From Treponema primitia ZAS-1 (GTDB lineage Bacteria; Spirochaetota; Spirochaetia; Treponematales; Breznakiellaceae): a DNA stretch of 64,000 nucleotides. The notes under the pieces were generated by a model that worked only from the letters and a program-made list of their open reading frames with translations, had not been told where the DNA came from and searched no databases. Below, in pieces: positions 61,070 to 64,000 of the stretch. A program made the position numbers and the translations under genes. Position 1 is the first letter of the stretch. Each line of letters opens with the position of its first letter. Location: the NCBI RefSeq assembly GCF_000297095.1, contig NZ_AEEA01000113.1, positions 50,881 through 114,880 of the forward strand, read 5' to 3'.

Positions 61070-61825
61070 TTATTTCTTTATTATTGTATATTTATTCCCC
61101 TTTTTATCGTAAAATTCTCCAACTTCTTCTGTTCCTAGCCCAAATAATGCCAAAGGAGCAAATATTCTCAGTAACCCGATAAGAACCCCATTTATGTCCC
61201 CCCTTGTTAAATATCCAAAACTTTTTACATACCAATTAATAACAAAACCAAGAAATTTACCGTGTATAAAAGCATTTACACCGTTAGGAACACTATTATT
61301 TATTATTATACAAATTATACACCATAATATGAGTACCGTCAAAAGTGCAATTATTACCCAAAATATTCCTTTTATAAGAATTCTTAGCAATCCTCCAAGA
61401 ATAGGTATATTTCTTATATAACTCGGAATCTGTCCGATATAATAGATTATCTTCTCTGAGATTTTTGGTTTTAAGAGATTGCCAGAATAAAAATTTTGTT
61501 TTATATGATGTTTTTTTTGTTTACCTATACGGCTCTTTGTTTTTACTTGCTGTCCAGTGGTATTAATTGTTTTCTGTATATTTGCTTGTTGTTTTTTTCC
61601 ACTGTCTTGCTGCTCTTTTTTTCCCTGCCCCTGTAATATTTTCTGGTATTCATCGTAATGGTTCATTATGTTATTATAGGCATCAACAATTTCTTTTGTT
61701 TCTGCTTCTGTATCATTTTTATAACCATTGATATGTAGAGATTCTATTTTTTGCTTGTATGCGTGTTTTATTTCAATAATAGTAGCCGTGGGTGAAATTT
61801 CTAATATATTAAAATATTTTTCCAT
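61070..61825 (-). CDS. Degenerate J-domain protein with C-terminal membrane helices
   Basis: A 251-residue protein. Residues 3-65 follow the J-domain pattern (KYFNILEISPTATIIEIKHA, then YKQKIESLH ... VDAYNNI), but the HPD tripeptide needed to stimulate DnaK is replaced (HIN). A Lys/Gln-rich linker follows, then two or three membrane helices (ILIKGIFWVIIALLTVLILW). It may anchor a partner rather than act as a cochaperone. It belongs to a leftward cluster with the DnaJ-TPR fusion. Confidence 0.72.
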   Translation of the reverse strand: MEKYFNILEISPTATIIEIKHAYKQKIESLHINGYKNDTEAETKEIVDAYNNIMNHYDEYQKILQGQGKKEQQDSGKKQQANIQKTINTTGQQVKTKSRIGKQKKHHIKQNFYSGNLLKPKISEKIIYYIGQIPSYIRNIPILGGLLRILIKGIFWVIIALLTVLILWCIICIIINNSVPNGVNAFIHGKFLGFVINWYVKSFGYLTRGDINGVLIGLLRIFAPLALFGLGTEEVGEFYDKKGNKYTIIKK

Positions 61826-61868
61826 GATGTAAATTCATCCCCCTTTCTCGTAAATGAATAAACTTGAA

Positions 61869-62027
61869 TTATTTGCCAACCACCATTGCAAACCCGACGA
61901 TGACAATAGCTATCAATATTAATAGTCCCTTAAAAGACCTTCTGCCGGTAGGATAGTGTGTCATTTTCCATATCTGGTTTCCTAACAAAACTACTGCTGC
62001 CACTGTGATAACCGCAACAATTTCCAC
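61869..62027 (-). CDS. 52-residue two-helix membrane peptide, GTG start
   Basis: The frame starts at GTG (62027-62025), seven bases after a perfect AGGAGG, and encodes MEIVAVITVAAVVLLGNQIW, a short polar turn (KMTHYPTGRRSFKG) and LLILIAIVIVGFAMVVGK. Two hydrophobic helices with a positive loop make a plausible small membrane protein. It lies between the cysteine-rich gene and the degenerate J-domain gene in the same direction. Confidence 0.65.
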   Translation of the reverse strand: MEIVAVITVAAVVLLGNQIWKMTHYPTGRRSFKGLLILIAIVIVGFAMVVGK

Positions 62028-62074
62028 AATATATCCTCCTTATAAATGTGTAATAAAAATCGTCTTTAATATAT

Positions 62075-62353
62075 TTATTCATCTTCGTTTCCAGGCATTT
62101 CAAATTCATCATCAGTTTGTTCTTCACTATAAAATTTGTTTTGGCATGTGGCAGAACAAAAATCAGTAGTATCTACAACACCAGCAGTTCCAATATTATT
62201 TTCATCAATTTTCCAACCAGCCATTTTCGCTGCTCTAATAAAGCCATCCCGGTTTTCCACTGAGCCATTTTGATGAAACCGCCAGTCTGTAAATATTTCA
62301 CCGCAATTATCACAAATAAATTGATACAAAGCACTACCATTTACTTCAAACAT
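62075..62353 (-). CDS. Cysteine-rich hypothetical protein (zinc-ribbon-like)
   Basis: A 92-residue acidic protein with CDNCGE near residue 15 and CSATC near residue 68, which could together form one zinc site. The sequence resembles small 'YHS/TRASH-like' metal-binding modules, but that is a guess. GGGGG lies six bases upstream of the ATG. It is encoded between the DnaJ-TPR gene and the membrane peptide. Confidence 0.65.
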   Translation of the reverse strand: MFEVNGSALYQFICDNCGEIFTDWRFHQNGSVENRDGFIRAAKMAGWKIDENNIGTAGVVDTTDFCSATCQNKFYSEEQTDDEFEMPGNEDE

Positions 62354-62530
62354 ATATAACCCCCAAAATACTCTATATCTTTAAAATGTTATTGTCAATG
62401 CTTAGTATATTTTCGGTATTCTTGCGTATAACTCCATTAATATAAATTGGATAGGTCTAGACTTGTGTTTTGCTCCCTCGCCGGGCTATAACTAAAAACG
62501 GGGGGAAGATATACCCAAGCAGTAATTATT

Positions 62531-64000
62531 TTATGAAGAAAGTTGTTTAGCCATAGCATAATCTGCGGCAGCCAATGATTGGGCGCCTTTTGCCTTGTAG
62601 ACATTTCCACGGTTATTATAAGCATCTGTATAATCAGGCTTTAGCCTGATGGCCTCGGTAAAGTCCGCTATGGCATGGTCATAGTCCTGCTTGTAGCCAT
62701 ACGCACCCCCACGGTTATTATAAGCATCTGTATAATCAGGCTTTAGCCTGATAGCCTCGGTATAGTCCGCTATGGCATGGTCGTAGTCCTGTTTGTAGCC
62801 ATACGCAATTCCACGATTAAAATAAGTACCCGCATAATTGGGATCGAGCCTGATAGCCTCGGTATAGTCCGCTATGGCATGATCGTAGTCCTGCTTTTTA
62901 TTATACGTAACCGCACGGTTAGAATAAGCACTTGTATAATCAGGCTTAAGCCTGATAGCCTCGGTAAAGTCCGCTATGGCATGGTCGTAGTCCTGCTTGT
63001 AGCCATACACAATTCCACGGACAACATGAGTATTCGCATAATTGGGATCAAGTCTGATTGCCATGGTATAGTCCGCTATGGCATGGTCATAGTCCTGCTT
63101 TCCCTCATACGCATTTCCACGATTGAAATAAGTACCCGCATAATTGGGATCGAGCTTGATAGCCTCGGTATAGTCCGCTATGGCATGGTCATAGTCCTGT
63201 TTTCTTTCATACACAACCCCACGGGCAACATAAGCATTCACATAATTGGGATTGATCCTGATTGCTTCAGAAATTTCATTTAAGGCAGTGTCCCAATTTT
63301 TGTGGTTGTATGCGGCTTCACCTCGAGCATAATGAATCTTAGCATCATTAACAAAAAGTTCTGACAGGGGGATGAGTTTGGGGTTACTATTTTCTCCTTG
63401 AATTTTTGAAAATACTATCTTCATATAAAGACAGCCTCGGCCATTTGTTAAGGGAACTCCCTCGTTCCTGATCCGTAATAATTTACCATCCTCTATCCCG
63501 GAAGGAATTTTTACCTTAATGGGTTTTCCGTCAAGGGTGTTTACACTGACCTCTGCTCCAAGTTTTGCCTGGGAAACAGAAATCGGGACTGCAAAGAATA
63601 AGTCCTGATCCTGACGCTCAAAATATTCGTGGGCCTTGACCTGAATAAAGATAAAGAGATCCCCAGTTTGGCCCCCATTAGTACCTGCGTCTCCTTGCCC
63701 AGATATAACCATCTGCTTGCCATTTTCTGTCCCTGGAGGGATGGTGACTATGATTTTCTGTCGGTTTTTTTGTATGCCTAACCCGGAACATGTGGGACAA
63801 ATATTTCTTTCTGAATTGATTAGCGTCCCGGAACCCTTGCAGATAGAGCAAACTTCATTCCGGGAATATTGAATTTCTACTTTGCATCCAAAAACCGCTT
63901 CTTTAAGATTGATTTCAATATCGTAGCGGAGATTTGAGCCCGCCGTTTTTTCAGAATGGAGTAATTGATCAGTAGCGTCCCCGCATAATACAAAGGCAAT
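62531..64000 (-). CDS. DnaJ-type C-terminal domain fused to TPR repeats (5' end outside window)
   Basis: The visible 490 residues begin inside DnaJ substrate-binding domain I (LRYDIEINLKEAVFGCKVEI). A reduced zinc finger follows with only two CxxCxGxG units (CSICKGSG, CPTCSGLG) instead of four. Then come IVTIPPGTENGKQMVISGQG and domain II (VPISVSQAKLGAEVSVNTLD). From about 62540 to 63320 it carries seven to eight TPRs, six almost identical around KQDYDHAIADYTEAIRL. It probably recruits DnaK clients or partners through the TPRs. The N-terminal J domain, if any, lies beyond 64000. Confidence 0.85.
   Translation of the reverse strand: MAFVLCGDATDQLLHSEKTAGSNLRYDIEINLKEAVFGCKVEIQYSRNEVCSICKGSGTLINSERNICPTCSGLGIQKNRQKIIVTIPPGTENGKQMVISGQGDAGTNGGQTGDLFIFIQVKAHEYFERQDQDLFFAVPISVSQAKLGAEVSVNTLDGKPIKVKIPSGIEDGKLLRIRNEGVPLTNGRGCLYMKIVFSKIQGENSNPKLIPLSELFVNDAKIHYARGEAAYNHKNWDTALNEISEAIRINPNYVNAYVARGVVYERKQDYDHAIADYTEAIKLDPNYAGTYFNRGNAYEGKQDYDHAIADYTMAIRLDPNYANTHVVRGIVYGYKQDYDHAIADFTEAIRLKPDYTSAYSNRAVTYNKKQDYDHAIADYTEAIRLDPNYAGTYFNRGIAYGYKQDYDHAIADYTEAIRLKPDYTDAYNNRGGAYGYKQDYDHAIADFTEAIRLKPDYTDAYNNRGNVYKAKGAQSLAAADYAMAKQLSS
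62620..63260. repeat. Tandem 102-bp coding repeats (TPR units)
   Basis: The TAGTCCTG word (reverse of the KQDYD codons) recurs at about 62692, 62794, 62896, 62998, 63100 and 63202, a strict 102-base period equal to 34 codons. The near identity of units at DNA level suggests recent duplication or gene conversion. Confidence 0.85.

Noticed and set aside
61930..62127. 65-codon leftward frame overlapping the Cys-rich gene and the membrane peptide
   Set aside because: It overlaps two better supported genes, each with its own Shine-Dalgarno sequence.
62777..63283. A 168-codon open frame opposite the TPR repeats, and the repeat array itself as a possible CRISPR
   Set aside because: The frame is the antisense shadow of the repeated TPR codons. 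The repeats are 102 bases long, continuous and coding, with no short repeat/unique spacer pattern.

Overview
The window most resembles the chromosome of an anaerobic, fermentative spirochaete, probably a termite-gut Treponema/Leadbettera relative. This is inferred from gene content and the feel of the proteins; no database search was run. Indicators are two [FeFe]-hydrogenases (a stand-alone group-B-like enzyme and an NAD(P)-linked HndA/C/D-type complex), bifunctional AdhE, an A-type flavodiiron protein, TonB-dependent uptake and many FeS proteins. There are no rRNA genes, no complete tRNA genes and no CRISPR array.

Layout. 1-2.7 kb holds ordinary genes: flavodiiron protein (cut by the window edge), CheY-like receiver, tRNA-dihydrouridine synthase and adenylate kinase. 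2.9-9.3 kb is a patchwork: a GT2 glycosyltransferase, a Fic gene sitting inside a broken copy of the hydrogenase 3' end, an exported VWA/SUMF pair, and an AlbA_2/ATPase gene flanked by another hydrogenase tail fragment and the intact hydA. 9.3-13.6 kb is a fermentation module with hydA and adhE transcribed divergently. 13.8-25.2 kb is a carbohydrate module: a Gfo/Idh oxidoreductase, then a divergon with binding protein, two permeases, a glycosidase-like protein, an isomerase and an FGGY kinase on one side, and split transketolase plus a DeoR regulator on the other. 25.3-29.7 kb is the Hnd-type electron-bifurcating or NAD(P)-linked hydrogenase operon.

29.7-46.8 kb is a large metal-chelate or corrinoid acquisition region. 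A leftward, translationally coupled operon encodes a methyltransferase (apparently ATT-initiated), a HypB/UreG-like GTPase, a stand-alone ABC ATPase and a solute-binding-type protein with no signal peptide. A rightward operon encodes an FN3/5'-nucleotidase-C lipoprotein, a TonB receptor and a FecBCD importer. DUF4213/DUF364, TonB, a second FecBCD importer, a LysR regulator and a URO-D-family protein follow. Together they form a path from outer membrane to cytoplasm with a cytoplasmic handling module at its end.

46.9-62 kb is an accessory and defence island, increasingly AT-rich. It contains AbiEi with a truncated AbiEii, a KAP NTPase, BrnT/BrnA inserted between two repeat halves, a frameshifted Nudix gene, a tRNA-Asn 3'-half remnant among strong inverted repeats, an XRE regulator, a decayed S24 repressor, and an Eco57I-like restriction-modification pair with a membrane protein and a DUF6602 gene behind it. 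The window ends with a chaperone-like cluster: a degenerate J-domain membrane protein, a 52-residue membrane peptide, a cysteine-rich protein and a DnaJ-TPR fusion with almost identical TPR repeats.
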